Below the pieces are notes generated by a model. It had not been told where the DNA came from and did not search any database. It saw only the letters and a list, made by a program, of their open reading frames with translations. A DNA stretch of 64,000 nt, from NCBI RefSeq assembly GCF_003573695.1, contig NC_039363.1:165556747-165620746 (forward strand). The letters are read 5' to 3'. Shown piece after piece: positions 34,856-46,799 of this stretch. The stretch comes from Papaver somniferum (Eukaryota; Streptophyta; Magnoliopsida; Ranunculales; Papaveraceae). Positions within the stretch are counted from its first letter, which is position 1. Each line of letters opens with the position of its first letter. Made by a program: the position numbers and the translations under genes.

Positions 34856-35074
34856 CTCCGTGGCGATGCCTTTTTGATTTGGTGCGGGAAAAATACCTTA
34901 AAAAGGTGGAGATCATTCGATCAGTTGAAAATTGCTTATAAGCTAATGGTTTGTGTGAGACAACCATTGTCATCTTCTAAGAATGTTTCAATGATTGAAA
35001 TGGGAGTTTAGAACGAAAATCCATGTCTGGAAAACATCACAGTATACGTACTTAGTATACAAACTGTGTTGGTA

Positions 35075-35280
35075 TGATTCAGGTCCGGAAACCAAGTTTG
35101 CATACCAGTATGCGAACGGTTTTAACTGCTAAAGTCCAGGAACCAAGTTTGCATACCAGTATGTGAACGGTTCTACCTGATTTAGGTCCGGGACGACAGT
35201 TTGCGTACGCGTTTGCAAACTCTTGGACAAGACCAAAGTACAGAACTAAAGTTTGCGGACCCGTTTGCAAACTTAGTGGT
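35075..35280 (+). repeat. minisatellite in a family X LTR
   Basis: About four units of 50-55 bases, each with a GTCC(A/G)GGAAC-type start and a near-palindromic core such as gtttgcataccagtatgcgaac or gtttgcgtacgcgtttgcaaac. The related LTRs at 42.4 and 48.6 kb have a diverged version (agtccgcgaac). Confidence 0.7.
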
Positions 35281-35820
35281 CAAAGTTCTAAAATCGGTTT
35301 AGTATATTTACATACTCATGAACAAATACATTTATGAAAAAAGGAATGCAATCGTTGCAAACTGTGGCTTAATATTCATGAACTGATTCTTGTACTTTGC
35401 ACATTATGAATCATTCCAATTTTGCTTCAATTGGACCATATATACTTTTATATGATTGTCAACAATTGAACAACTCTACGAAACAAAACTAGATTCATTT
35501 GATTATCTTTCAAGAGTGATTGATCATCATAGTTAATCAAGATGTGTTAGACGAATGTGGTTAAGACAAAAGTGTTCATATAGCTAACTTTGGTTAACTA
35601 TTATTGAGCCAACTCAATATACACGTTTAGGTACGGCTACCCACATATAAATGAAAGTATATTTCATTTGTGTGTGACAAGCTAAGACCATCTAACGGTG
35701 GAGATATATTGTTTTGGTTTCAAGCAGATTTAGCTTGTATCTTAAATCAAATTTTCATCTAACGGTGAATATGGAATGCTTTGTTTCTAAGATAACTTAG
35801 CAAACCCTGATTTGAAAGTC

Positions 35821-35830
35821 TATATAAAGG
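35821..35830 (+). promoter_or_regulatory. TATA box of a family X LTR
   Basis: tatataaagg, conserved at the same place in the other LTRs (43111-43120 and 49252-49261), followed by a short leader with ccccacacct and tgtgatact. Likely the LTR core promoter. Confidence 0.6.
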
Positions 35831-36381
35831 AGAACTCTACCAAATGGGAAACTTAATCCCCACACCTCCTGTGTGATACTACTTGCGACTAGAGTCGATT
35901 CTCCTTTAACCTAGGTTTTTCTTAAAACCATTATAGGTTAACGACTTAAAGACTTCATTGGGATTCTGAAGCCAGATCCAACTATTATCTCTATAGTTGC
36001 GTATTCTGATCTTACTTGTTCTATCGTGTTGAGTATTATCTTCTCTAAGATTTGCTCCAGATTATCTCCGGTAGGTAAGATATAAAAAGTAATCACAAAG
36101 CTCTTCATCTCATTCTTTGTGATTCCAAAATAACTTGTACTACTACCATATAGTTAAGTTATTGTGAGGTGATTGATATTTCTAGGCTCTTCGGGAACAT
36201 GAGACTGGATTATTAATTGGTTCTTGTTTATCTTGATTTATCATAAGACGAAACAAAAATTCATAGGTATTTCTGTGGGAGACAGATTTATCTATCAAAA
36301 TAGACTTTTATGTGGGAGACAGATTTGTTTATAAGTCTTCGACTTTAGGTCGTAGCAACTCTTAGTTGTGGGTGAGATCTG

Positions 36382-37575
36382 AAAAAGCGGGGGTCTAACA
36401 ACCACACCCAATATTTCGTTTGGAAATCTAACAAAAGGTTGGATTATCTAATTGATCGATCCCAACGCACAACCTGTGATATTTCAATTATATAACAAAA
36501 TATAATGCGAAAAAGAAATATCACAAACACCAGAATTTTGTTATTGAGGAAAACCAAAAATGCAAAAAAAAAAAACGGGACCTAGTCCAGATTTGAACAC
36601 CACACTGTATTAAACCGCTACAGAAACTAGCCTACTACCAATGAACTTCAGACTGGAATGTAGTTGAACCCTAATAAATCTTACACTGATTCAAGGTATA
36701 TTTGTGCTCCTTACGTCTCTTATCCCAGCAGGATACTACGCACTTGATTCCCTTAGCTGATCTCACCCACAACCAAGAGTTGCTACGACCCAAAGTCGAA
36801 GACTTGATAAACAAATTTGTCTCACACAGAAAAGTTTATTGGAATAGATAAATCTGTCTCCCAGAGAAATACCTACGAGTTTTGTTCCGTCTTTTTATAA
36901 ATCAAGGTGCACAGGAACAAATTGATAAACCAGACTTATATTCCCTAAGAACAGCCTAATATTATCAATCACCTCACAATAATCTTAATCGTATGGTAGC
37001 GAAACATGATACTGTGGAATCATAAACGATGAGACGAAGATGTTTGTGACTACTTTTTATCTTGCCTATCGGAGAACCAATCTCGAGCAAATCTTAGAGA
37101 AGATAATACTCAATATGATAGAACAGGGCAAGATCAGAACACGCAACTACAGAGAAAATAGTTGGGTATGGCTTCACAATCCCAATGAAGTCTTTAAGTC
37201 GTTAACCTACAAGGTTTCGTGAAAAACCTAAGGTTAAAGGAGAATCGACTCTAGCTTATGCAACTAGTATCACACATGAGGTGCGGAGATTAGGTTTCCC
37301 AGTTGCTAGAGTTCTCCTTTATATAATTTTCAAATCAGGGTTTGCAATCTAAGTTACCTTGGTAACAAAGCATTCAATATTCACAGTTAGATGAAAACCT
37401 GATTAGATTCAAGCTAATATCTTTCAACCGTTAGATCGAACTTAGCTTGTTATACACAAATGAAATGTACCCTCATTTAGGTTTAAGTAACCGTACCTAA
37501 ACGTGTACACCATGTTGGCTTAACAGTAGTTAACCGAGGTTAGATATATGAACACTCTCATATCAACCGTGGCTT
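36382..37575 (-). mobile_element. truncated family X LTR, inverted
   Basis: Begins tgaaaaagcgggggtct, the complement of the LTR end at 44252-44267, and continues as the complement of the LTR through gacctagtccagatt, gctgatctcacccacaac and ttcaaccgttagatcga to about 37575. It abuts the direct copy head-on, so the two form an imperfect inverted repeat with arms of roughly 800 bases. Confidence 0.75.
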
Positions 37576-38402
37576 GTGGAGAAACAATTCCGATTTTATA
37601 TCTAGGTCTTTCTTTTGGAAAACCGTTTTTCATGGACTGGATCTTTATTTCGGGTTGATTCTATATTTCTGTCCAAAAATATGTTTACTCGTTTATTACC
37701 AGAATTTGATAACATCATTTTAAATTCACTCAAGAATTCTCTAATAGAGTATACAGTGATAAATTTGAACATACTATGATATTTGTTAAAAATACCATTA
37801 GAATCATAAATCATGTAATATTTCAAAAGATCACTTGCTTCATTAAAACAGTTATGAGGTGTATGAAGCAATCCATTTTTAATAGAATTATTAACTGAAA
37901 ATTCGTTCCTTGTAAGGTTACACGATTTCCAAAATCGCATCCTAGGTAGCGATACATTGACAGTCTTCGATCTGAAAATGTACATATATATATATACTTT
38001 GGTAGGTCATCCAAAATATATTTTTCAAGAACACAATAACGATTGTTCATATAATAGTGAAATTTTTTGAGAGGAATCTTATGCATTTCCAAGATACATC
38101 CTGTCTCATAGAGAATTGTATCATTGTCACAGTTAGTATCAAACACAATGATATACAATCCTATTGGATCCAAAGGATCATGTAGTCACCCAAGACATAC
38201 ATAGATATAATTCCAATTCCTAAAGCATTTAGGAATAAGAGTATTGCATACTTCATTCATGTCTTCCACCACGAGTTTTTGAAGTAGTCAAATCTTGCCG
38301 TTACGTTAACTGAATCAACCATTACATTCAATTTCTTATAGGTTGGATAGCACCAAACACAGATTGTTAGATATTTTCGTGTTTGCCTACTCTGATACCA
38401 AT
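37576..38402 (-). mobile_element. internal remnant of the family Y LTR element
   Basis: Lies between the inverted family X LTR and the family Y LTR. At its right end (about 38389-38401) ctctgatacca is the complement of the Met-tRNA primer site, so the element runs on minus. Two minus-strand frames (37602-37985 and 37823-38173) overlap without recognisable domains; I do not call them genes. Confidence 0.5.
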
Positions 38403-39535
38403 TGAAAAGACGAGGGTACCCAAATATACCTCAATCTAAAACTTTTCCACCTATAAGTCCTTTCTCCGATAGTGATTGTTTATGGACTGAGTCGAGACAA
38501 TACAACTAATTGGTTCACACTTTGTATGATTGTCTATGGATACGAGATCGAGACAATACGATAACAAGATAATTTGCGTGATTGACTATAGATACAAGAT
38601 CAAGACAATACAACAACGAAGTATGATTACTTGATAATAGGTTCGGACTTAACCAAACACAATAGGATTGCTCAAGTAATTAGGAATTAACATTTGTGTA
38701 TTTTACTTCTAATTATAATAAAAACAATTATAATTGCGGAAATAGAAAAGTAAAGGACACATCAAGATTTTGTTAACAAGGAAACCATAAATGCAAAAAA
38801 AACCCGGGACCTTGTACATAATTGAATACTCTCAGGATTAAGCCTCTATACAAAACATAAACCAACTTCGTATAATTGAGACCAAGCAACTAAACCTATA
38901 GTTCACCTAGTTCCGTATGTATCCCCGCGCCTCCAACTTGCAATAAGTCACGCACTTGGAACAATTCCTTTGGTTTGTATTCCAAACAGTAAAGGAACAA
39001 CAAATCTGTTCGGAAACAACTCTTTTCAAACAACATGATATGAGTTTGAAAAAAGGTTCTTCGGTTTATCCCAATAAACTCTTTTGTCGGGTTCTTAGAT
39101 CAATCTATCAACAACTACCAAAGTAATTGTTTAGACTATGCAATCAATACTTTGTATTGATGCCGATCTACTCAACTAATTAATCAAGGTTATCACAATG
39201 ATAAACCGAGTATAGTTGGATCCCCAGTCGATCAAGTTTTGTGCACACCAAAGATTATGAACTCAAATAAGAAATCTCTACAAACAGTTCTAAAGATCCC
39301 CGTCGATACTTCGATCTAGTTTGAGTGAATCTTATATAATAAGAGAAGATTCTCAAGCATAAACAAACTAGGTGCAATCAAAGTTCAACAACCGTTAGTC
39401 AATCAAATCAATCGAAAACTAATAATAAACTACAAGTATCTAGTTTCCCACTAACGGTACTCGTAGAGCTTCCCAATCCCAAAGAAGTCTTTCAAACGAG
39501 TGGTCGTAAGAGATTTCGCCTAATTAGGGTACTTG
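38403..39535 (-). repeat. family Y LTR, left part (5' LTR on minus)
   Basis: Starts tgaaaagacgagggtaccc beside the primer site and is cut at 39535 by the CACTA element; it resumes at 58372. Near 38465-38640 a unit of about 65 bases (gattgtctatggatacgagatcgagacaatac) occurs three times with drift. Confidence 0.65.
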
Positions 39536-39850
39536 CACTACACCAAATTTAAAGTTTAGCAACAGCTTATATTTGTTGCTGACCGGTCTTGCAACAGACT
39601 TTAGCCATTGTTAAACACCCTGTCGCAGTTTCTAGCGACAACTCTAGCTATGTTGCTAATTTTGGTCAGCAACGGCAGTAGCAACAGAAACAAGCTGTTG
39701 CGAAATTAAAATATAGAAACGGAAATAAACTGTTGCTACTCAGTTGCTAATTTTAGAGTTATTCCGGGATATATTTTAGTAGAACAGGATATAGTTGTTC
39801 TGGTTCAGATTTAGCAACACGTTTTTGCCGTTGTTAATTTTTTTGCAACA
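39536..39850. repeat. CACTA left subterminal repeats
   Basis: At least ten copies of TAGCAACAG, TTGCTAA or GTTGCGA in both directions. The right end has the same set at about 58215-58350. In En/Spm, TNPA binds such motifs. Confidence 0.8.
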
Positions 39851-40149
39851 AAAAAAAAGGTCAAGTCTTCGTTGACCTAGTCAAAAATGATATCCCCCCA
39901 GTTTATCAGGCAATACCCCAGTTCCCTGCAAAACCCTGATTAATTTTATATCCAGCACTTCAACATGATAGTTCTCATACAGACATTCCCACAGGTTTAA
40001 ACCTTAAAGACATTCTACACCAAAAAGGAAACCAAATGCAATAAAAAGCAGGGAACTCATGACATCAAAGACAAGTTACAGGCTGCATTAAGAAAGATTG
40101 AATTGCATATGTAAAAATGTTCTTGTTTTTTACATTGTGCTGGTGCAAC

Positions 40150-40845
40150 TAGGGCTGCACATAACCGACTCGACCCGCCGACCCGACCCACACCCGTCGA
40201 AAAATACCCGTACCCGAACCGACCCACCTAGGTATGGGTCGACTATGGGTGAGGCACGTGAAAACCCACCGTATGTTGGGTCGGTTGCGGGTAGGAACTT
40301 CCTTCACCCGACCCGACCCACCAACCCGCCCAATATTCCCTAGCATGCTACCCCTTAGATTTTCTATCCTAGAATGAATCTCAGCCATTGGATTGAAAAA
40401 ATAAAATACCTAACCCTAACTAAGCATCGCACTCGCAGCCCACACCTATCACTTCGGCCTCTTCTTCTCTCCTTCTCAGAGACAGAGTCACAGAGACTCT
40501 TCTTCCTTCGTCAATTCGTTGTTCTTGAATCTTGATTAGTGAACTGAAGGTATGAATCAACTTAAAACTTGTTCCCAACTAGTTGAACTCTATGTACTGT
40601 TGATTGTTCTTGACTTTCTAAATAAATCTAGGGATTCATTTGAAATTGATTTCAATTTCCCGCAAGATATAAAATATGACGGGTAACCCACCACCTGACC
40701 CAACCCGCCTTATTGTGGGTTGGGTGAAAAGCGACCCATTGTTATGGTGGGTCGGTTGCGGGTGAAAAGTTCAATTACCCACCATCAGTGGGTCGGGTGG
40801 TGGGTGAGGCCAAACCCGACCCAACCCGACCCATGTGCAGCCCTA
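40150..40845. mobile_element. hAT-type MITE
   Basis: TAGGGCTGCACAT at the left and ATGTGCAGCCCTA at the right are inverted, flanked by the same 8 bases GGTGCAAC (40142-40149 and 40846-40853). The arms are rich in GACCCGACCC repeats; the middle is about 370 bases of unrelated sequence. No transposase. Open frames over the GACCC repeats are not genes. Confidence 0.92.
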
Positions 40846-40853
40846 GGTGCAAC

Positions 40854-41370
40854 TATGTTTGTTTTAGCTTTTAAGGATTGCATATAGAAACAGAATGTTA
40901 CAATCTCTTACACTGAGTAATCAGAATGCAGCAGATTATTGTGGCTTTGAGAAGATGATCACACGAGGATGCTGAATTCTCGTCTTGTAAATACGACCAA
41001 GATAATGAAGAACCTGTCACATATACATATAGTTAGAGATAACAAATAAATAAAGTAAGAATACTTCAGAATTCATAGTATATACTCTATTGCTAATGAT
41101 TTGCTTATACCTGAAATATACTAGAGATCAATGAGACTCGAGTAAGTGTTGGGATTTCTGATGAGTGAAGTTCAGTAGTTAAGCTAGTCTATTTCCAGAA
41201 CTGAACTGATCATCTCGGCGATATTCTTTAAACTCTGAAATTTTTTACAAGCAGCCCAATTTAGGTTTCACAATACGACACATATAATCTAAGAATGAGT
41301 AACTATAAAAGCGAACAGAACTGCTTCATTCTAAAACATAAAATGGACATAAATCATGCAAGATTTTGGC
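40854..41370 (-). other. CACTA interior with a possible trapped exon
   Basis: On minus, after a splice-like cag at about 41010, one frame reads VLHYLGRIYKTRIQHPRVI then FSKPQ and a stop near 40940. It may be a further captured host fragment. I do not recognise it. Nothing else is seen. Confidence 0.25.
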
Positions 41371-41379
41371 GGTGGAACA

Positions 41380-41531
41380 ACAACCTCAAGCTCAGCACCA
41401 AGCTCAACCACAACAACCCCAACCTCAACCATGGGATCAGCACCAAGCTCAATCACAACAACAACAACCTCAAGCCCAGGCTCAACACCAACCTCAACCA
41501 CAACAACCACAACCTCAACCATAATAATCAA
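41380..41531 (+). repeat. Gln/Pro-rich CAA repeat tract, left
   Basis: One plus frame reads as Gln-Pro-rich protein (EQQPQAQHQAQPQQPQPQPW) to TAA TAA at 41522-41527. The other two plus frames read Thr/Ser-rich or Asn-rich. A related tract lies at 50775-51000, on the other side of the Copia insertion. Confidence 0.6.
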
Positions 41532-41798
41532 GAGTCAAACCACTGTTATTTAACAAAGACGGGTGCCTAGTCTGTGGCATAAGCAAAACACGCAATCTTT
41601 AAGAAACCTAAAAGACGAGCATTTCTAAGCAACGACTAGAAACATGGATTCAGAACATTAGCTACATAGTTTTGATTTGTTCCAGTGTCAAATTGTTGTT
41701 CTGTCCACTACCAATAACTAAATAGAATTTCCGAAATGTCTATACATACGCAAGGGTACGCCGCGTTGTTTCAAAGATCTGAAGCAAAGGACATCATT

Positions 41799-41822
41799 TC
41801 AGACGATCTGAGGATATAGCTT
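41799..41822 (-). pseudogene. last codons of the captured SCE1-like gene, cut off by the Copia element
   Basis: On minus, after the target duplication AAGCT, the sequence reads on as LYPQIV and TGA (41799-41801). Joined in frame with the codons at 50365-50408 this is the usual C-terminal end of a SUMO-conjugating enzyme (compare KQYPxxV). Sequence further left (about 41600-41798) is then its 3' UTR. Confidence 0.8.
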
Positions 41823-44267
41823 TGCTAGAGCATTGCTCGGTCGACCTCGCATGCGTTGTTATCTCAAGCATGTTTGTCAATGTTACTGATCAAAAATATA
41901 AGTCTTGATTTCTAGTCTATTATAGCTAAGTCTCGGACTAGGATAGAAAGTGTTGAGCTCAAGGACTTCATGGCGATTCATCATACAAGAAGAAGAGCTA
42001 CTCAAGGAACCGGTGGAACTTCTCGACAAAAAGGTATGTGAAGACTTGAACTTATCTATCACTCAAAAGTCTATCTACTCTATCTCATACTCTTTGAGAC
42101 AAGAAGTCATATTATATATATATAGACTTGGATTATACACATTTGGTATTTCGAGCCGAGTATACCTCTCATATCTATATATCGAAATATGTGTTGGTAA
42201 GCTTTTCGCTTCAATCAAGTTTATCTTTACCTAGTAATGAAAGTCATGATATGTTTCAATCACTTTGAAAATTGCTTTAACGAGAAATGGTGTAACAACT
42301 ATATAACGTCCTCTAAGAATGTTTCAATGATAGAAATGAGAGTTTAGATTACATAACCAATGATGGACATAAGCATTGTTGTGGAAACACATTTATGTAT
42401 AAGTCCTATTCCTTGAACCAAAGTTTGCGAACTTTGTTGATCAAGAGAAATCGGAAGAATGGCTTGTTGGAAAGTCCACGAACTCAGTCCGCGAACTGCC
42501 GAACTTCTCATCCCGAGAAATTATGTTGGAGTTGACAAACCAGTTGCACGAGTACCAGTCCGCGAACCGGTGGAAGGTCTTTTGCCGAGATTTTCTGCTG
42601 GAGTTTGTAAACTCTGCCCGGTTGCTTAAGTCCGTGAACCTAGTGTGCGAATTTAAGAAGGTTATATATCTGAAGATGGTTTCTGAACTTAAACGTATAA
42701 AGACTAAGGAATGCAGTATGCAAACCGTGGATATAAGAGTTCATGAACCGATTCAAGTGAATCAAATCATCTTTGCTTCAAGTACATAAGATTTCCTTGC
42801 AATTGAACAACTCTCTAACTAGTTCATTTGAAGTCATTTGAACTAGTTATGGCGAAGAAGAACATGGTTGATATGAAATGCTCATATGGCTAATCTTTTG
42901 GTTAACTATTATTGAACCAACAGATGCATACGTTTGGGTACGGTTAACAAACATAGAAGCGTGCATTGTCAAGTGGGTGTAACAAGCTAAGTTTTCGATC
43001 TAACGGTTGAGAGATATTAGCTTGAATCTAAATCGGGTTTTCATCCAACGGTGAATATTGAATGCTTTGTTACTAAGCTAACATTGATTTCAAACCCTGA
43101 TTTGAAAGACTATATAAAGGAGACATCTAGTATTATGTAAAACTAATCCCCACACCTTACGTGTGATACTAGTTTGCATATTATATTCGATTCTCCTTTA
43201 ACCTTTGATTTTCTTCTTCTAAAACCAGGTTAACAACTTAAAGACTTCATTGGGATTGTGAAGCCAGACCGATACTACTTTTATCGTAGTTGTGTGATCT
43301 GATCTTGCATCTTGTATCGTACGAGTACAATCAGATTGATTGGCTTGAGATTGATATGTCAGATAGGCAAGATATAAAAAGTAATCACAAACGTTTTCGT
43401 CTCATAGTTTGTGATTCCGCAACATCTTGTTTCGCTACCATACGATTAAGATTGTTGTTAGGTGATTGATAACTCTAGGCTGTTCTTCGGGAATATAAGA
43501 CTGGATTATCAAAATTGGTTCATGTTCACCTTTATTATTATTATCAAAAGACGGAACAAAACCTTTAGGGTTTATCTGTGGGAGACAGATTGATCCTTTG
43601 ATAGACTTGTATAACTGAGACAGATTTGTTTATTGTCAAAGCCTGCGATTTTGGGTCGAGCAACTCTTAGTTGTGGGTGAGATCAGCTAAGGGAATTAAG
43701 TGCGCAGTATCCTGCTGGGATTAGAGGCGTAGGAGCATAACTGTACCTTGGATCAGTGAGAGATTGATTGGGGTTCAACTACAGTCCAGTCCGAAGTTAG
43801 CTTGGAGTAGGCTAGTGTCTATGGAGGCTTAATACAGTGTGTGTTTAATCTGGACTAGGTCCCGGAGTTTTTCTGCATTTGCGGTTTCCTCGTTAACAAA
43901 ATTTCTGGTGTTTGTGTTATTTCAATTTCCGCATTATATTGTTTTATCTTTATAATTGAAATAATACAGGTTGTGCGTTAGATCATCAATTAGAGTAATC
44001 CAACCTTTGGTTGTTGATTGTCATTGATTGATCCTTGGATATTGGTCTTTGGTACCATCCAAGTTATTCCTTGTATTTGATTAAAGACTCGTTAATTCTA
44101 TTAGCTCGAGTAAATCAAATCAAGAGAGAGATATTAACTCCTCGATATATCTTAATCTAGATTGAGTCTGACTGCCTAGTTGATTCTCTAGAAAAGTATA
44201 TTGGAGTTAGTCCATACAGATTGATAAGCGAAATATTGGGTGGTGGTTTTAGACCCCCGCTTTTTCA
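41823..44267 (+). repeat. 5' LTR of the family X Copia element
   Basis: 2445 bases, with the TATA box at 43111-43120. It contains a stretch (gagatcagctaagggaattaagtgcgcag, near 43680) absent from the 3' LTR. Confidence 0.93.
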
Positions 44268-44284
44268 ATTGGTTTCAGAGCAGG
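44268..44284 (+). promoter_or_regulatory. primer binding site of the family X Copia element
   Basis: attggtttcagagcagg directly after the 5' LTR; one base off the common plant Copia site TGGTATCAGAGC. Confidence 0.75.
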
Positions 44285-44332
44285 CAAACACGTTCAAGGA
44301 CCTCAAAAGTCTGTGTTTGTGGCGATCTGAGG

Positions 44333-45568
44333 ATGGACGATATTATCTCTGATAATGCAACATCAGTTCAGAGTCACTCTTGTGAGTTTCAAAGTATTTT
44401 TGACTCTGAGAAAAACTCTGTCTCTTGTCCCTCATCTAAATCTGCATTCGACAGGTAAAAATCTCTTGATGAACAGTTGGATGATCTTTCAGATGACAGT
44501 GATTCAGAAGAGGGACAAAGCATTGATGAGGAAGTTGCTCAATATATCAAGCTGTTTGACCGTGCTTTGAAAGAAAAGAAGTCAACAACTTGCTTGAGTA
44601 AATACATGGCTCCTCTTTGTCAAGAAAATAGAAAACTGAGAAAACCCTTTAAAGGATATGATGGTGGTTACAAACTCTTAAAATCTATCGTTAAAGATCG
44701 TGATGAAGATATACGCACAAAAAGGTACGAATGTGATAATCTTCTCCGAAATCTCTGTGTGTTGAAGGAAAGACTTGCAGATGCTAATACAAGATATGAC
44801 TCTCAACAAAAATGCTTTAGTGACAGAGAACTCAACCTTCTTGCCAAAGAAAAATACATGGAATCTGATCTTGCAGCTGCTCTTGATAAAGTAAAATCAC
44901 TGGAAGAGAATCTGAGAAGGTTCAATTCTAGATCTACAAAATTTACTTCTATGATTGGATCATGTAAAGAACATCGTGATACACGTGGTCTGGGCTACAA
45001 AACTAATAAGATTGATTTTTTTAAAGCCGTTGATAATTCTCCATGTGAGAAACCTTTTACAGCTTGCAATGGCTCTAAAAACAAGGATTCAACTTCTTCT
45101 AAAATTGCTCACAAGAGATCGGTCAAAAATAATTCCTTTAACTGCTATTACTGCGGGAATAAAGGACATTCTGAGCAAAGATGTCGCTTTCGGTTGAGGA
45201 ATGAAAAGCTTCATAATATTCTTACATGGATGTCTAAGGAAGTTATTAAACCGGTGACACACATTGTTGGAAAAGACACTTTCAACACTCACATGATGTA
45301 CCGTGATAAATCCTTTCTTAATTGTATGCTCAATTAAAAAAATGCCTACATTGGAAGAAGGAAGAATAGTGAAAAAGTGTCTAACCCTGCAAAGAGGAAA
45401 AGGCATAGGAGAAAGAGAGAAAAGTTGAGTTACTCATCTCTCCCTGAAGAGGGCTGCAGATCCAAGACTTCCGTTCCAGACTTCATACATATCAAATCCA
45501 GTCTTAGATCTGAAAAACAGCGTAAACAGACTCAAACGGGGCATCAAGAAAATATGGAAAGCAGTTGA
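44333..45568 (+). pseudogene. gag-like protein of the family X Copia element, two stop codons
   Basis: A single frame from the ATG at 44333 (MDDIISDNATSVQS) to 45568, broken by TAA at 44456-44458 (after SAFDR) and TAA at 45335-45337 (after NCMLN). The first part is acidic (DDLSDDSDSEEGQSIDEE), then a long helical segment with coiled-coil spacing (CDNLLRNLCVLKERLADANT, AAALDKVKSLEENLRRF), then a CCHC zinc knuckle CYYCGNKGHSEQRC near residue 275, and a basic tail AKRKRHRRKREK. Plant Copia gag proteins have this knuckle. No pol follows. Without the two stops it would be about 410 residues. Confidence 0.75.
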
Positions 45569-46039
45569 TTCAGGTACTCCTAACACTTCTCTTGATAAAA
45601 ATTCTTTTGCTGTGACAAGTAATGTCCATCCTTATACGCCTGAAAAGGGAAAAGAAGAAGTGAATATTAATGAGCAAGATGCTCATCTTAGTACACCATG
45701 ATTGCATAAGGTTGCATTATTCTTTTAACAAATAAGGATGCTCCTTGTTCTCAAGATGCTCATCTTGAGAAAGCTAGCAGGAGTGTATTAAGTTATTGTT
45801 TAAAGTTTTTTTTTGTCTTATTATCTCTAGAATTTTTCATCCCTTCACTAAGCGTCTGCTTCTTGACAACACTCTCTTGTACTTCTTTGCTTTTCCTTTT
45901 TCCTGGGTCTCACATGATTTTTGACCGCAAGCACATGTACCGGACCCACATGAACTTCATGGTTCCTAGGGTTTTTGGAATACCTTATAAATATTGGGTT
46001 CCGTAAGGTCAGAAGATTTTATTGAAATTTCTGTCCACA

Positions 46040-46312
46040 ATGGATGGAAGCAACAAGATTGTTGAAGTCGAGCAGGGCAAGACCAGTGAGTTGATTGATG
46101 TCTCCATAACATGCTTTCATACAGTTGATCATGAAAACAACCTACCAGTTCAGATGTCTTCACAACTGGTAGGAAATCTTCTTCAAGACTTTGAAGTAGT
46201 ACGAGAACCTCTCGGGATTGCAACAAGAAATCTTGTTTTTCTGAAGGATGAAATAAATAAGGCAACTGATGAACTCGTCCATGTTCGATCCCTAGTTGCT
46301 GACAAGGCTTAG
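46040..46312 (+). CDS. small open frame in the Copia interior, unrecognised
   Basis: Ninety codons from MDGSNKIVEVEQGKTSELID through SSQLVGNLLQDFEVVREPLG to VRSLVADKA. Protein-like and probably helical. It sits between gag and the repeat block and may be the second, accessory gene of this non-autonomous family. I know no homologue. A real gene is uncertain. Confidence 0.35.
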   Translation: MDGSNKIVEVEQGKTSELIDVSITCFHTVDHENNLPVQMSSQLVGNLLQDFEVVREPLGIATRNLVFLKDEINKATDELVHVRSLVADKA

Positions 46313-46799
46313 TTTCTTTGGTTTTTAAACTGAGTTTTATTTATGTTTCCTAGTATGTCTTCTTTTTGGTTTAGTTGGAAGAATAACTAGTGCTTGAATA
46401 ACAATGATTATGACTACACATAACTATTATTTTTCATCTTCTTTTTTAGGTTTATTTGGTTTAAATTCTAAAAATATTTAGAGGATGCTGTTTTTGCAGT
46501 ATTAATCTTTATGATTTGATATATTGCAATTTGTTATGGGATATGTATGTTTACGTCTGTGAACTTGAAGGTCCCATATTCTATCAAAAGTAAAGTCGTT
46601 TGTGATCGGTATTCACGTACTGGTAAAAGAATGAATAGACTTTTGACAAATACAAAAGTTAAGCCTATATTGTCAAACATTTGATGAAAGATAGGTTGAA
46701 ATCTTTTGTTTTCAAGGATTATGTCTATTAATATCGTTATGCAAATAGTGATTGAAGATAAAATGAATCATTGTGTATTCCGCGGTATTGATCATCCCT

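Larger units (their letters stand above)
28678..34860 (-). mobile_element. Gypsy-type LTR retrotransposon, gag only (non-autonomous)
   Basis: Two nearly identical LTRs (28683-30168 and 33353-34855) are flanked by the 5-base target duplication CTCCG (28678-28682 and 34856-34860). On minus the LTR reads TGATAGACAC...CACCA. The primer site is ttttggcgccgccgacg on minus (33331-33350), the Gypsy Asp/Lys-type TGGCGCC site; the polypurine tract is tttgggggtatt on minus (30169-30180). The 3.2-kb interior encodes only a gag-like protein with two nonsense codons. No protease, reverse transcriptase or integrase is seen. The element must depend on enzymes from another copy. Confidence 0.92.
34940..36381 (+). 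mobile_element. truncated long LTR of the Copia family X, direct orientation
   Basis: Matches the LTRs at 41823-44267 and 47963-50364: ctaagaatgtttcaatgattgaaatg, the TATA box at 35821, agacttcattgggattctgaagcc, and the shared ending tagttgtgggtgagatc. It lacks the LTR start and its last roughly 600 bases. It carries its own minisatellite at 35075-35280. At 36381 it meets an inverted LTR of the same family. Confidence 0.75.

Noticed and set aside
37602..38173. Two overlapping minus-strand frames beside the family Y primer site
   Set aside because: AT-rich, mutually overlapping, no gag or pol motif; left as element interior.
38465..38640. Regularly spaced repeats considered as a CRISPR array
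   Set aside because: Plant nuclear context, repeats diverged, spacers not unique and no cas genes; it is an LTR minisatellite.
40098..40388. Pro/Arg-rich frames on both strands
   Set aside because: They arise from GACCC repeats of the hAT MITE.
41950..42234. Open frames inside family X LTRs (also 42523-42789, 48096-48374, 48671-48982)
   Set aside because: Present because the LTRs are duplicated; no domain and not conserved as frames outside the LTR.
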